A stretch of 64,000 nt of DNA from Chromohalobacter canadensis (GTDB lineage Bacteria; Pseudomonadota; Gammaproteobacteria; Pseudomonadales; Halomonadaceae): the NCBI RefSeq assembly GCF_029544075.1, contig NZ_JAJQJH010000004.1, forward strand, positions 124,001-188,000. Reading direction: 5' to 3'. The translations under genes were made by a program, and so were the position numbers. Below are positions 48,130 to 56,236 of the stretch, piece after piece (the first letter of the stretch is position 1; the number at the start of each line of letters is the position of its first letter). Under the pieces are notes generated by a model. That model did no database searches and was not told where the DNA came from. It was given only the letters and a program-made list of their open reading frames with translations.

Positions 48130-49718
48130 GCAATTGCGCCCAACGCTTGCTCGACCTGCTCGTCGCTCATGGTATCGAGACCGTCTTCGGCATCCCCGGC
48201 GTGCATACCGTCGAGCTTTATCGCGGCCTGCCCGACAGCGGCCTCAAGCACGTGACGCCGCGCCACGAGCAAGGGGCCGGTTTCATGGCCGACGGTTACG
48301 CTCGCGCTACCGGCAAGCCGGCCGCCTGCTTCATCATCAGCGGCCCGGGCATGACCAACATCGCCACCGCCATGGGCCAGGCGCTCGCCGATTCGGTCCC
48401 CATGCTGGTGATTTCCAGCGTCAATCGGCGCGACACCCTAGGTCGTGGCCAGGGCCGCCTGCACGAACTGCCCGATCAGCAACACACCCTGTCGGGGGTC
48501 AGCGTGTTCAGCCATACCCTGCAGACGCCCGAGGCCCTGCCCGAGGTGCTGGGACGCGCCTTTGCCGTTTTCAAGAGCGCCCGCCCCGGCCCCGTGCACA
48601 TCGAAATCCCGCTCGACGTGATGGCCTTGCCCGCGCCCGAGACCCGGCCGCGCATCGCCGAGGTCTTTCCGCCGACGGCTCCCGATGCCGCACTGGCCTG
48701 GGCCGCCGACTGGCTCGCCGACGCCGAACGTCCTCTGGTGCTGCTGGGGGGCGGCTGCGTCGCTGCCGGCGACGCGGTACGCACCCTGGTCGAACGCCTC
48801 GACGCTCCCGCCATGACCACCATCAACGCCAAGGGCGTGCTGGGATGCGATCACCCGCTCGACCTCGGCGCCTGCGCGAGCCTCCCCGCCGGCCGCGAAC
48901 TCGCCCGCCACGCCGATGTGGTGCTGGCGCTGGGCACCGAACTCGGTGAGACTGACTACGACCTGACCTTCGATGGTGGCTTTCGGCTCGATGGCCGGCT
49001 GATCCGCGTGGACATCGATGCCCAGCAGCTGGCGCGCAACCACGCCACCGACCTCGCCCTGCTGGCCGACGTCGGAGAAGTGGCCCTGGGATTGCTCGAA
49101 CGCCTGCCCCATCAGGCCACGCGCGAGGGCGCCGCCCGCGTCGCCGACACCCGGGCGGCGCTGGCACTGCGTGACGCCGAGGATGTCGCGCCCTACGCCG
49201 CCTTCCTCGACACCCTGCGCGAGGCGTTGCCCAACGCCACCATCGTCGGCGATTCCACCGGCCCGGTGTATGCCGGTAATTTCATCGCCGAGATGCCCGC
49301 ACCACGCCGTTGGTTCAATTCCGCCACCGGCTACGGCACGCTCGGCTACGGCCTGCCCGCTGCACTAGGCGCGGCCCTGGGCGTGCCCGAGCGACCGGTG
49401 ATCGCGCTGGTCGGAGACGGCGGGCTGATGTTCACCCTCGGCGAACTTGCCACCGCGCGCGATAGCGGCGTTCCCCTGGCGATCGTGATCTGGAATAACG
49501 CCGGCTATGGCGAGATTCGTCGTTACATGGACGCCCAGGACGTTCCGCGTCTCGGCGTCGACCTGCCCGCACCGGACTTCGTGACACTGGCCAAGTCGCT
49601 CGACTGTTACGGCGTGCGGGTCTCGACGCCCGCCGCGCTGCACCAGGCGCTGCAGGCCTCGCGCCAGGCACCGGGCCCCACTCTGATCGACGTCGAGGCC
49701 CACCAATGGTCCGCTTGA
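48126..49718 (+). CDS. aruI: ThDP-dependent decarboxylase, AruI-like (2-ketoarginine decarboxylase)
   Basis: Thiamine-diphosphate enzyme of the acetolactate-synthase superfamily, 530 residues. The N-terminal pyrimidine-binding domain has the catalytic glutamate E48 in VTPRHEQGAGFMADGYARA. A central domain (about 190-325) and the C-terminal ThDP-binding domain with the GDGG-to-WNN motif (about 437-462) follow. The N-terminal IPGVHTVELYRGLPDSG is characteristic of 5-guanidino-2-oxopentanoate decarboxylase (AruI), and an AruH-like transaminase lies two genes downstream. AruI would convert 2-ketoarginine to 4-guanidinobutanal. Its ATG overlaps the upstream HD-gene stop, so it is translated with the oxygenase pair; another 2-keto acid substrate is therefore possible. 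Confidence 0.8.
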   Translation: MSNCAQRLLDLLVAHGIETVFGIPGVHTVELYRGLPDSGLKHVTPRHEQGAGFMADGYARATGKPAACFIISGPGMTNIATAMGQALADSVPMLVISSVNRRDTLGRGQGRLHELPDQQHTLSGVSVFSHTLQTPEALPEVLGRAFAVFKSARPGPVHIEIPLDVMALPAPETRPRIAEVFPPTAPDAALAWAADWLADAERPLVLLGGGCVAAGDAVRTLVERLDAPAMTTINAKGVLGCDHPLDLGACASLPAGRELARHADVVLALGTELGETDYDLTFDGGFRLDGRLIRVDIDAQQLARNHATDLALLADVGEVALGLLERLPHQATREGAARVADTRAALALRDAEDVAPYAAFLDTLREALPNATIVGDSTGPVYAGNFIAEMPAPRRWFNSATGYGTLGYGLPAALGAALGVPERPVIALVGDGGLMFTLGELATARDSGVPLAIVIWNNAGYGEIRRYMDAQDVPRLGVDLPAPDFVTLAKSLDCYGVRVSTPAALHQALQASRQAPGPTLIDVEAHQWSA

Positions 49719-49744
49719 ATTCATCGTATTTACCAGGAGAGATC

Positions 49745-50686
49745 ATGCGACGCACCACCACGCGGCTGATGGCCGCCCTTGCCCTGCTGCCTTTGGTAGC
49801 TCACGCCAATGCCGCTACCGACGAGGCCACTCAGGTCTCCTTCGTCGCTCCGCCGTGGCCCGGCGTCACGGTCAAGACCGAAATCATGGCGCAGATCCTA
49901 GCCCCGCTAGGCTATACCAACGAGCGCCAGGAGCTCAGCAGCACGGTGGGCTACAAGACCTTGCAAACCGGCGACAGCGACGTTTTTCTCGCCGGCTGGC
50001 TCCCCGCCCAGCAGGAAAGCTTCGACGCCGCGATGGACGACGGCAGCATCGTCGACCTGGGCAACAACGTCACCGGCGCGCGCATGGGCTTCGCGGTCCC
50101 CGGCTACGTGTATGAGGCCGGCGTGACCAGCGCCGAGCAGCTCGACGACCCCGAGAATCGCGAACGTTTCGAGGGCCGCTACTATTCCATCGAGTCGGGC
50201 TCGACGGTCAGCGACTTCATCAACGACGCCAAACGCAACGACACCTACGGCCTGGGCGACTGGGAATTGCTGGAGTCCTCGACACCAGGAATGCTCAGCG
50301 CCGTGCGCAGCGCCTACGACGAGAAGCGCTGGGTCGCCTTCTACGGCTGGACGCCGCACTGGATGGTGCCGGAATTCGACATGCATATCCTCGACGATCC
50401 CGCAGGCATCTATGGCGAGAACCAGGGCCGCAGCGACGTGCGCACCATCGTCGCCAAGCCCTTCAGCGAGGCCAACCCCAACCTCATGCGGCTGCTCGAC
50501 CAATTCGTGCTGACCGCCGAGCAACAAAGCGATTTCATTCGCGAATACGGCCTGGAAGAGCGCGAGCTCAAGACGGTGGCCCACGAGTGGCTGCAAAACC
50601 ATCCTGACGAGTTGGCCGAGTTCCTCGAAGGCGTCACCACGCGTGCCGGCGAACCGGGCCTGGAAGCGGTCAAGGCTAGCCTATAA
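49745..50686 (+). CDS. ProX/OpuAC-type glycine betaine or quaternary amine binding protein
   Basis: Periplasmic substrate-binding protein of the OpuAC/ProX family, 313 residues. A signal peptide (LMAALALLPLVAHANA) precedes the mature domain, which starts with TQVSFVAPPWPGVTVKTEI. Trp-containing motifs (DVFLAGWLPAQQE and VAFYGWTPHWMVPEF) can form an aromatic cage for trimethylammonium groups. CAGGAGAGATC fixes the start at 49745, 26 bases after the decarboxylase gene. No ProV or ProW partner is present in the window, so it is an orphan that must use a permease encoded elsewhere or act in sensing. Confidence 0.85.
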   Translation: MRRTTTRLMAALALLPLVAHANAATDEATQVSFVAPPWPGVTVKTEIMAQILAPLGYTNERQELSSTVGYKTLQTGDSDVFLAGWLPAQQESFDAAMDDGSIVDLGNNVTGARMGFAVPGYVYEAGVTSAEQLDDPENRERFEGRYYSIESGSTVSDFINDAKRNDTYGLGDWELLESSTPGMLSAVRSAYDEKRWVAFYGWTPHWMVPEFDMHILDDPAGIYGENQGRSDVRTIVAKPFSEANPNLMRLLDQFVLTAEQQSDFIREYGLEERELKTVAHEWLQNHPDELAEFLEGVTTRAGEPGLEAVKASL

Positions 50687-50716
50687 CCGTACCGACGACG
50701 CTAACGAGGAAGCTGC

Positions 50717-51907
50717 ATGCACTATTCCCGACTGACCCAGCGCATCGCCGGCGAAGGTGCCGCCGCTTGGGACATCCACTACCGCGCCCTGGCGCGTCAG
50801 GCCGAGGGCGATGACGTGATCATCCTCTCGGTGGGCGATCCGGATTTCGCCACGCCGACGCCGATCGTCGATAGCGCGGTCGATAGCTTGCGCGCCGGCG
50901 CCACGCACTATGCCGATGTACAGGGCAAGGCGCGGCTACGTGAGTTGATCGCGCACCAGCACCGCCAAACCGGCGGCGCGCCGGAGACACAGGCCGATAA
51001 TGTCGCGGTCATGGCCGGCGCGCAGTGCGGCCTGTATGCGGTGGCTCAATGCGTGCTCGATCCCGGCGACGAAGTGATCGTGCCCGAGCCGATGTACGTG
51101 ACCTACGAAGCGGCGCTGCAAGCCGCGGGGGCGACCCTGGTGCGCGTGCCATTGCGTGCAGCGAACGACTTTCAGCCCGATCCCGAGGAGTTTGCCGCCG
51201 CGGTCACGCCGCGCACCCGAGCGCTGCTGCTCAACAGCCCGCACAACCCCACCGGCCAGGTGCTGAGTCGCGACCACTGGGCGGCGCTGGCCGCGTTATG
51301 CCGCGAGCACGACCTGTGGCTGCTCTCCGACGAGGTCTATGCCGAGTTGATCCACGATGGCGAACATCTCTCGCCGGATAGCCTCCCCGGCATGCGTGAG
51401 CGCACCGCCATCGTCAGCAGCCTGTCCAAATCGCATGCCATGACCGGCTGGCGTCTGGGCTGGGTGATCGGGCCAGCGCCCTTGATCCAGCACCTGACCC
51501 ACCTGGCGCTGTGCATGCTCTACGGCAGCCCCGACTTCATCCAGGATGCCGCCTGCGAGGCCCTGGCCCACCCGCCTGCAGCGCTCGACGAGATGCGTCG
51601 CACCTACCGTACGCGCCGTGACAGCGTGCTTGAGGCCCTCGTCGACGACGATACCGTCGAGGCGCTGCGCCCCGCGGCCGGCATGTTCATGATGGTCGAC
51701 ATTCGCCGCACCGGGCTGTCGGCACAGGCCTTTGCCGACCGCTTGCTCGATACCCAGGGCGTCTCGGTACTCGCGGGGGATGCCTTCGGCCCGTCGGCAT
51801 CCGGCTTCGTGCGCTTGAGCTTGACGGTGGACGCCGAACGCCTGCGCGAGGCCTGTCGGCGCCTGGCGCGCTGCGCCGCCGAGTGCCGCACGACGGCCGA
51901 GGCATGA
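50717..51907 (+). CDS. aruH: arginine:pyruvate transaminase-like aminotransferase (AruH)
   Basis: PLP-dependent fold-I aminotransferase, 396 residues. The N-terminus MHYSRLTQRIAGEGAAAWDIHYRALAR, the VLAG-type segment AVMAGAQCGLYAVAQC and the C-terminal LSAQAFADRLLDTQGVSVLAGDAFGPSASG match what I recall of Pseudomonas aeruginosa AruH very closely. The Schiff-base lysine is in SSLSKSHAMTGWRLGW. It would transaminate arginine with pyruvate to 2-ketoarginine and alanine, feeding the AruI-like enzyme. It lies 30 bases after the ProX-like gene and is followed by a hairpin before the ABC genes. Confidence 0.88.
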   Translation: MHYSRLTQRIAGEGAAAWDIHYRALARQAEGDDVIILSVGDPDFATPTPIVDSAVDSLRAGATHYADVQGKARLRELIAHQHRQTGGAPETQADNVAVMAGAQCGLYAVAQCVLDPGDEVIVPEPMYVTYEAALQAAGATLVRVPLRAANDFQPDPEEFAAAVTPRTRALLLNSPHNPTGQVLSRDHWAALAALCREHDLWLLSDEVYAELIHDGEHLSPDSLPGMRERTAIVSSLSKSHAMTGWRLGWVIGPAPLIQHLTHLALCMLYGSPDFIQDAACEALAHPPAALDEMRRTYRTRRDSVLEALVDDDTVEALRPAAGMFMMVDIRRTGLSAQAFADRLLDTQGVSVLAGDAFGPSASGFVRLSLTVDAERLREACRRLARCAAECRTTAEA

Positions 51908-51916
51908 CCGCACGCG

Positions 51917-51941
51917 CGGCCCGGTGACGACACCCGGGCCG
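51917..51941 (+). repeat. Stem-loop between aruH and the ABC transporter genes
   Basis: A perfect 8-bp inverted repeat (CGGCCCGG / CCGGGCCG) with a 9-base loop lies in the 62-base gap. No T-tract follows, so it probably marks an mRNA processing or stability boundary between the catabolic and transport genes. Confidence 0.5.
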
Positions 51942-51969
51942 CCATCTTTCCACTCACTGCAGGAGGGGT

Positions 51970-52737
51970 ATGGCTAATCACAATAACCTGGCCATCGAGG
52001 CCCGCCACCTGGTCAAGCGCTACGCCGAGCTAGAGGTCATCAAGGACGTCTCGCTCGACGTGCGCGAGGGCCACGTGGCCTCGATCATCGGCTCCAGCGG
52101 CTCCGGCAAGAGTACCTTGCTGCGCTGCATGAACCTTCTCGAAACCCCCGACAGCGGCGATCTGACCATTGCCAGCGAGTCGCTGGCCTTCTCGCACGCT
52201 CGCCGCCACCGGCCCGACCGGCGCCAACTGCAGCGCCTGCGCATGCAGGTCAGCATGGTCTTTCAGCAATTCAATCTATGGCCACATTTGAGCGTGCTCG
52301 GCAACGTCATCGAGGCCCCCATGCGCGTGCGCGGCTTGAACAAGCGCGAGGCCACGTCACTCGGTGAGCATTACCTGGCGCGGGTCGGCATGAGCGACAA
52401 GCGCGATCAGTATCCCGCCTATCTCTCCGGTGGGCAGCAACAGCGTGTAGCCATCGCCCGGGCCCTGGCCATGGAGCCACGTGTGCTGCTGTTCGACGAA
52501 CCCACCTCGGCACTCGACCCGGAGCTCGTCGGCGATGTGCTCGCGGTCATACAAAGCCTCGCCGAGGAAGGCCGCACCATGCTGTTGGTCACGCACGAGA
52601 TGGGCTTCGCGCGCGACGTCTCGCACCAGGTGGCGTTCTTGCACCAAGGCTGCGTCGAGGAAATCGGCACGCCGCATCATGTCTTCAAGAACGCGACCAG
52701 CGAACGCTGCCGCCAGTTCGTCTCGAGCGTGGCCTGA
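51970..52737 (+). CDS. Polar amino acid ABC transporter ATP-binding protein (HisP/AotP type)
   Basis: ATPase of 255 residues for uptake of a polar, probably basic, amino acid. Walker A is GSSGSGKST (about 38-46), the Q-loop VFQQFNLWPH, the signature LSGGQQQR, Walker B VLLFDEPTSALDP and the H-loop LVTHEMGFA. The insertion HARRHRPDRRQ before the Q-loop is typical of the HisP/ArtP/GlnQ class. A strong AGGAGGGGT ribosome-binding site precedes it. With the next three genes it makes a complete importer; arginine is the likely substrate from the aruH/aruI context. Confidence 0.92.
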   Translation: MANHNNLAIEARHLVKRYAELEVIKDVSLDVREGHVASIIGSSGSGKSTLLRCMNLLETPDSGDLTIASESLAFSHARRHRPDRRQLQRLRMQVSMVFQQFNLWPHLSVLGNVIEAPMRVRGLNKREATSLGEHYLARVGMSDKRDQYPAYLSGGQQQRVAIARALAMEPRVLLFDEPTSALDPELVGDVLAVIQSLAEEGRTMLLVTHEMGFARDVSHQVAFLHQGCVEEIGTPHHVFKNATSERCRQFVSSVA

Positions 52738-52775
52738 GCCTTTCACGTGGCGCCACCCAAGGTGCCATATCACCC

Positions 52776-52792
52776 CGGGCCGCACCGGCCCG
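52776..52792 (+). repeat. Stem-loop between ATPase and binding-protein genes
   Basis: A 7-bp inverted repeat (CGGGCCG / CGGCCCG) with a 3-base loop lies 22 bases before the binding-protein start. It could protect the downstream message or modulate translation of the binding protein. Confidence 0.4.
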
Positions 52793-52813
52793 ATACAACA
52801 ACGATGGGGAACC

Positions 52814-53602
52814 ATGATGATCAAGCAACTGAAAGCGACCTTGATGCAGGCCACGGGCATTGTCTTGCTGGCCCTGGGTGCCACCTCGGCGATGGCGGAC
52901 GAACCGCTCAAGATCGGCATCTCCGCGGAGCCCTACCCGCCGTTCACCTACAAGGATGCCGACGGTAGCTGGACCGGCTTCGAAGTCGAACTGGGCCAGG
53001 AAATCTGCGCGCAGATGGACGCCGCCTGTGAAATCACCCCGACGGGCTGGAGCGGGATCTTCCCTGCCCTCAACAGCGGCAAGATCGACATGATCATGAA
53101 TTCGCTGTCGATCACCGAGAAGCGCAAGCGGGTCATCGCCTTCAGCGATCCGTACTACTTCACGCCCTCGGCGTACGTCACCGCCAAGGCCAACGACATG
53201 CAAATCCCCGAGGATCTGGACGGCAAGATCCTAGGGGTTCAGGGGTCGACCACCAATGCCACCTTCGCACGCCGCTCGCTGGCCGACACTGGGGTCGAGC
53301 TCAACGTCTACGATCAGCAGGAACAAGCCAACCGCGACCTGCTCGCCGGACGCGTCGATGCCATCCTTGCCGACGAGATCGCGATGACGGAATTCGTCGA
53401 GCGCGACTCAGCGCAGGACTTCGAGATCCGCGCCATCGCGCCGCGTGACGATGCCTTCGGCGACGGTGTGGGCATCGGTCTGCGCCAGGAAGACGACGCC
53501 CTGCGCGACAAGCTCAACGCCGCGATCGCCAGCGTGCTCGACAACGGCCGCTGCGCCGAGCTCTCCCAGCAGTACTTCGGTACCGATATCTGCGGCGGTT
53601 GA
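52814..53602 (+). CDS. Polar amino acid ABC transporter periplasmic binding protein
   Basis: Family-3 solute-binding protein of 262 residues. A signal peptide (ATGIVLLALGATSAMA) is followed by KIGISAEPYPPFTYKDADGSWTGFEVEL. Next come the hinge-region segment WSGIFPALNSGKIDMIMNSLSITEKR and the C-terminal cysteine pair (GRCAEL, DICGG). It resembles HisJ/ArtJ/AotJ. GGGGA lies before the double ATG. Arginine or a related cationic amino acid is the inferred ligand. A strong hairpin follows the gene. Confidence 0.92.
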   Translation: MMIKQLKATLMQATGIVLLALGATSAMADEPLKIGISAEPYPPFTYKDADGSWTGFEVELGQEICAQMDAACEITPTGWSGIFPALNSGKIDMIMNSLSITEKRKRVIAFSDPYYFTPSAYVTAKANDMQIPEDLDGKILGVQGSTTNATFARRSLADTGVELNVYDQQEQANRDLLAGRVDAILADEIAMTEFVERDSAQDFEIRAIAPRDDAFGDGVGIGLRQEDDALRDKLNAAIASVLDNGRCAELSQQYFGTDICGG

Positions 53603-53618
53603 TCCGCCTCGTGATCCT

Positions 53619-53640
53619 CCGGCCGGGTCTACCCGGCCGG
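53619..53640 (+). repeat. Strong stem-loop after the binding-protein gene
   Basis: A perfect 9-bp inverted repeat (CCGGCCGGG / CCCGGCCGG) with a 4-base loop lies 16 bases after the binding-protein stop and before the first permease. In many ABC operons such a structure stabilises the binding-protein message relative to the permease genes; that role is inferred here. Confidence 0.6.
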
Positions 53641-53668
53641 TCCCGTTCCGACACTGCGAGATTCGACC

Positions 53669-54373
53669 ATGCCAAGCGATCCTACCGATGGCCTGCTGGA
53701 ATGGCTCGGCCCGATCCTGCAAGGCGCCCTGGTAACCCTGGAAATCGCCTTGCTGGCTTATGCCATCGGGCTCGGTCTGGGGCTCATCGGGGCCACGGCC
53801 CGGCTCAGCCCCTGGCGCCCCCTGCGCGCCCTGGGGACGGCGTACTCCACTCTGGTGCGCGCCATTCCCGAATTACTGTTGATCATCCTGCTGTATTACG
53901 CCGGCAGCCAGGCACTCAACGCCTTACTCGCCGAATTCGGCGGCGATACGCACATCGAGATCAGCGGTTTCGTCACCGCCGTGGGCGTGCTCGCCTTCGT
54001 GCAGGGCGCCTACATGACCGAAGTCTTCCGCGGCGCCATCCAGGCGATACCGCGCGGGCAGCTGGAAGCCGCCGATGCCTACGGCTTTTCGCGCCCGACC
54101 CGTTTTCACCGCATCGTGCTGCCCGCCATGCTGCCCAACGCCCTGCCCGGGATGTCCAACCTGTGGCTGATCCTGGTCAAGGACACCGCGTTGATCAGCG
54201 TGATCGGTTTCGAGGAGCTGTTCTTCACCGCCCAGCAGGCGGCCGCCAGCACGCGCGACTATGCCCTGTTCTACGCGTTCGCCGGCGCGCTGTATCTGGT
54301 CATGACGCTGGGCTCCAACGCCTTGTTCGCCCGCGCGGAGCGCTACGTCCGGCGCGGCCAGCCCAGCACCTAG
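53669..54373 (+). CDS. Polar amino acid ABC transporter permease (HisQ/AotQ type)
   Basis: Inner-membrane permease of 234 residues with about five helices. It has the HisMQ-type N-terminal segment QGALVTLEIALLAYAIGLGLGLIG and the EAA loop EVFRGAIQAIPRGQLEAADAYGFSRPTRF that contacts the ATPase. RAIPELLLIILLYY is also family-typical. It pairs with the next gene, 38 bases downstream. Confidence 0.92.
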   Translation: MPSDPTDGLLEWLGPILQGALVTLEIALLAYAIGLGLGLIGATARLSPWRPLRALGTAYSTLVRAIPELLLIILLYYAGSQALNALLAEFGGDTHIEISGFVTAVGVLAFVQGAYMTEVFRGAIQAIPRGQLEAADAYGFSRPTRFHRIVLPAMLPNALPGMSNLWLILVKDTALISVIGFEELFFTAQQAAASTRDYALFYAFAGALYLVMTLGSNALFARAERYVRRGQPST

Positions 54374-54411
54374 TCGACATCGACTAGCCCGTATCGAGGA
54401 GTATCCCTGCC

Positions 54412-55143
54412 ATGGACTTTTCCTGGCTGACCGATCCGTTCTATCAAAAGGCCCTGTGGACCGGCTTCGTCAACACCTTGTGGCTGGTCGCCGTGTCGGC
54501 CGTCTGCGGTTTCGCGCTGGCGGTGGTGTTCGCCGTGACCCGCCTGCGCGGTCCCCGTCCGCTGGCGATGCTGGTCACCGGTGTGACCACGGTGGTACGT
54601 GGCACGCCCTTGCTCGTGCAACTGTTCTTTTTCTACGACGGGGTCGGGCGCCTGCTGCCGGAAATTCCCGGCCTGCGCGAGAGTCTGATATGGCCGTTGC
54701 TGCGGGACCCGTTCTTCTATGGCGCGCTGACCTTCACGCTGAGCGTCGGCGCCTACACGGGCGAGGTGCTGCGCGGCGCGCTATTGAGCGTGCCCGAGGG
54801 GGAGCTGGCCGCAGGACGCGCCTTCGGCCTGAGTCGCTGGCAGATTCTCTATCGGCTGTGGCTGCCGCGCGCCATCCAGATGTGCCTGCCCACGCTGACC
54901 GGCGAGTTGATCCTGCTGCTCAAGTCGGTGCCGCTGGTCTCGACCATCGCGCTGATGGACCTGCTCAAGGCCGCCAACATGGTGCGCGACGAAACCTTCC
55001 TGGTGTATGAGCCGCTCTTGCTCATCGCCGGTATCTATCTCGCTCTGACCCTGGTGCTCACCAGCGTGATGCGCGTCATCGAGCACCGTTTTCCCGGCGC
55101 GCGGCCGGTCGCTTCCAAGCGGCGGCGCCTGTTGCCCGGTTAG
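54412..55143 (+). CDS. Polar amino acid ABC transporter permease (HisM/AotM type)
   Basis: Second permease, 243 residues and about five helices. It has the HisM-class segments TGFVNTLWLVAVSAVCGF and VRGTPLLVQLFFFYDG, and the EAA loop EVLRGALLSVPEGELAAGRAFGLSRWQI. A basic C-terminus (SKRRRLLPG) would face the cytoplasm. Last gene of the operon starting at 46391. Confidence 0.92.
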   Translation: MDFSWLTDPFYQKALWTGFVNTLWLVAVSAVCGFALAVVFAVTRLRGPRPLAMLVTGVTTVVRGTPLLVQLFFFYDGVGRLLPEIPGLRESLIWPLLRDPFFYGALTFTLSVGAYTGEVLRGALLSVPEGELAAGRAFGLSRWQILYRLWLPRAIQMCLPTLTGELILLLKSVPLVSTIALMDLLKAANMVRDETFLVYEPLLLIAGIYLALTLVLTSVMRVIEHRFPGARPVASKRRRLLPG

Positions 55144-55276
55144 CCGGCAGGTCAATCCCCACATGGCACTTCATGCGCGATATAGTGGCCCCATGACACG
55201 AATGCCTCGAAGCACCGGTCAGTCGTCGACGACGCTCCGGCGCGAGGCAACACGATAATGGGTGAGCGTACTGAGC

Positions 55277-56236
55277 ATGCAACACTTGGATTTGCAGGTC
55301 ATCGAGCGAGCGCTTGATTGGGCCCGCGACGGTGAAACGGTCTGGCTGTGCACGGTGTTGGCGACGTTCGGCTCGTCGCCCCGTGAGCCGGGCTCGCTAT
55401 TCGTCGCGCGCGGGGACGGCCGCCATGCAGGTTCCTTGTCGGGCGGCTGCATCGAGGAGGATTTCCTCGAGCGCCTGACCCAGGGCGCCTTCGGGGCGCC
55501 GATCACCACGCTGCGCTACGGCGACGGACCGTCGGTGACGCTGCCCTGCGATGGCATTCTCGATGTACTGATCGAGCGACTGCCGCCGACGCGTGAAAAT
55601 GTCTCGCATCTCGAGGCCTTGTACGACGTCCTGCGTGGACAGCGCCCGACCATTCGCGAGGTCGATCTCGCCACTGGGTTCGCAACGCTTGCCAATGACG
55701 ACAACGAAGGCCCGCGGGTAACGCTTGATGAGTGCCAAGCCCAAATGCGCCTGGGACCGGTGGCGCGCTTGATCGTGGCCGGTCTCTCGCCGGTCTCGAT
55801 CGCTTGCGCCGAGTTCGCGCGCTCGCTGGGCTTCGAGGTCATCGTCTGCGACCCGCGCGAAGAGGCATGGGAAGACGTGGCGCTTCCCGGGGTACGCACG
55901 CGACGCGAGCTGCCCAGCGCCTTCATTGCCTCGGGCGCGAGCCACGCGGCAACGGCCATCGTCGCCCTGACCCACGATCCGCGCCTGGATGACCTGACCA
56001 TGATCGAGGCCGTGCGCACGCCGGCGTTCTACATCGGGGTCATGGGCTCGCAACGCACCTCGACGGCCCGTGCCGAGCGCCTGGCACGCACCGGCGGGCT
56101 CAGCGAGGAAGAGATCGCACGTCTGCACATGCCCATCGGCTTGGCTCTCGGGAGCAAGACACCGGCCGAAATCGCGCTGGCGGTGATGGCCGATATCGTA
56201 CGCGTGCGACGCGGCAAGGCACGCGATGCCCTGTAA
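55277..56236 (+). CDS. XdhC/CoxI family molybdenum-enzyme maturation protein
   Basis: Chaperone that binds molybdenum cofactor and helps sulfurate and insert it into xanthine-dehydrogenase-family enzymes. The 319-residue protein has the XdhC/CoxI N-terminal domain (WLCTVLATFGSSPREPGS, GSLSGGCIEEDF) and a C-terminal Rossmann domain (about 165-310, GPVARLIVAGLSPVSIAC and FYIGVMGSQRT). A GTG five codons upstream (55262) is an alternative start. It is convergent with the PaoABC-like genes and is the probable PaoD equivalent. Confidence 0.9.
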   Translation: MQHLDLQVIERALDWARDGETVWLCTVLATFGSSPREPGSLFVARGDGRHAGSLSGGCIEEDFLERLTQGAFGAPITTLRYGDGPSVTLPCDGILDVLIERLPPTRENVSHLEALYDVLRGQRPTIREVDLATGFATLANDDNEGPRVTLDECQAQMRLGPVARLIVAGLSPVSIACAEFARSLGFEVIVCDPREEAWEDVALPGVRTRRELPSAFIASGASHAATAIVALTHDPRLDDLTMIEAVRTPAFYIGVMGSQRTSTARAERLARTGGLSEEEIARLHMPIGLALGSKTPAEIALAVMADIVRVRRGKARDAL

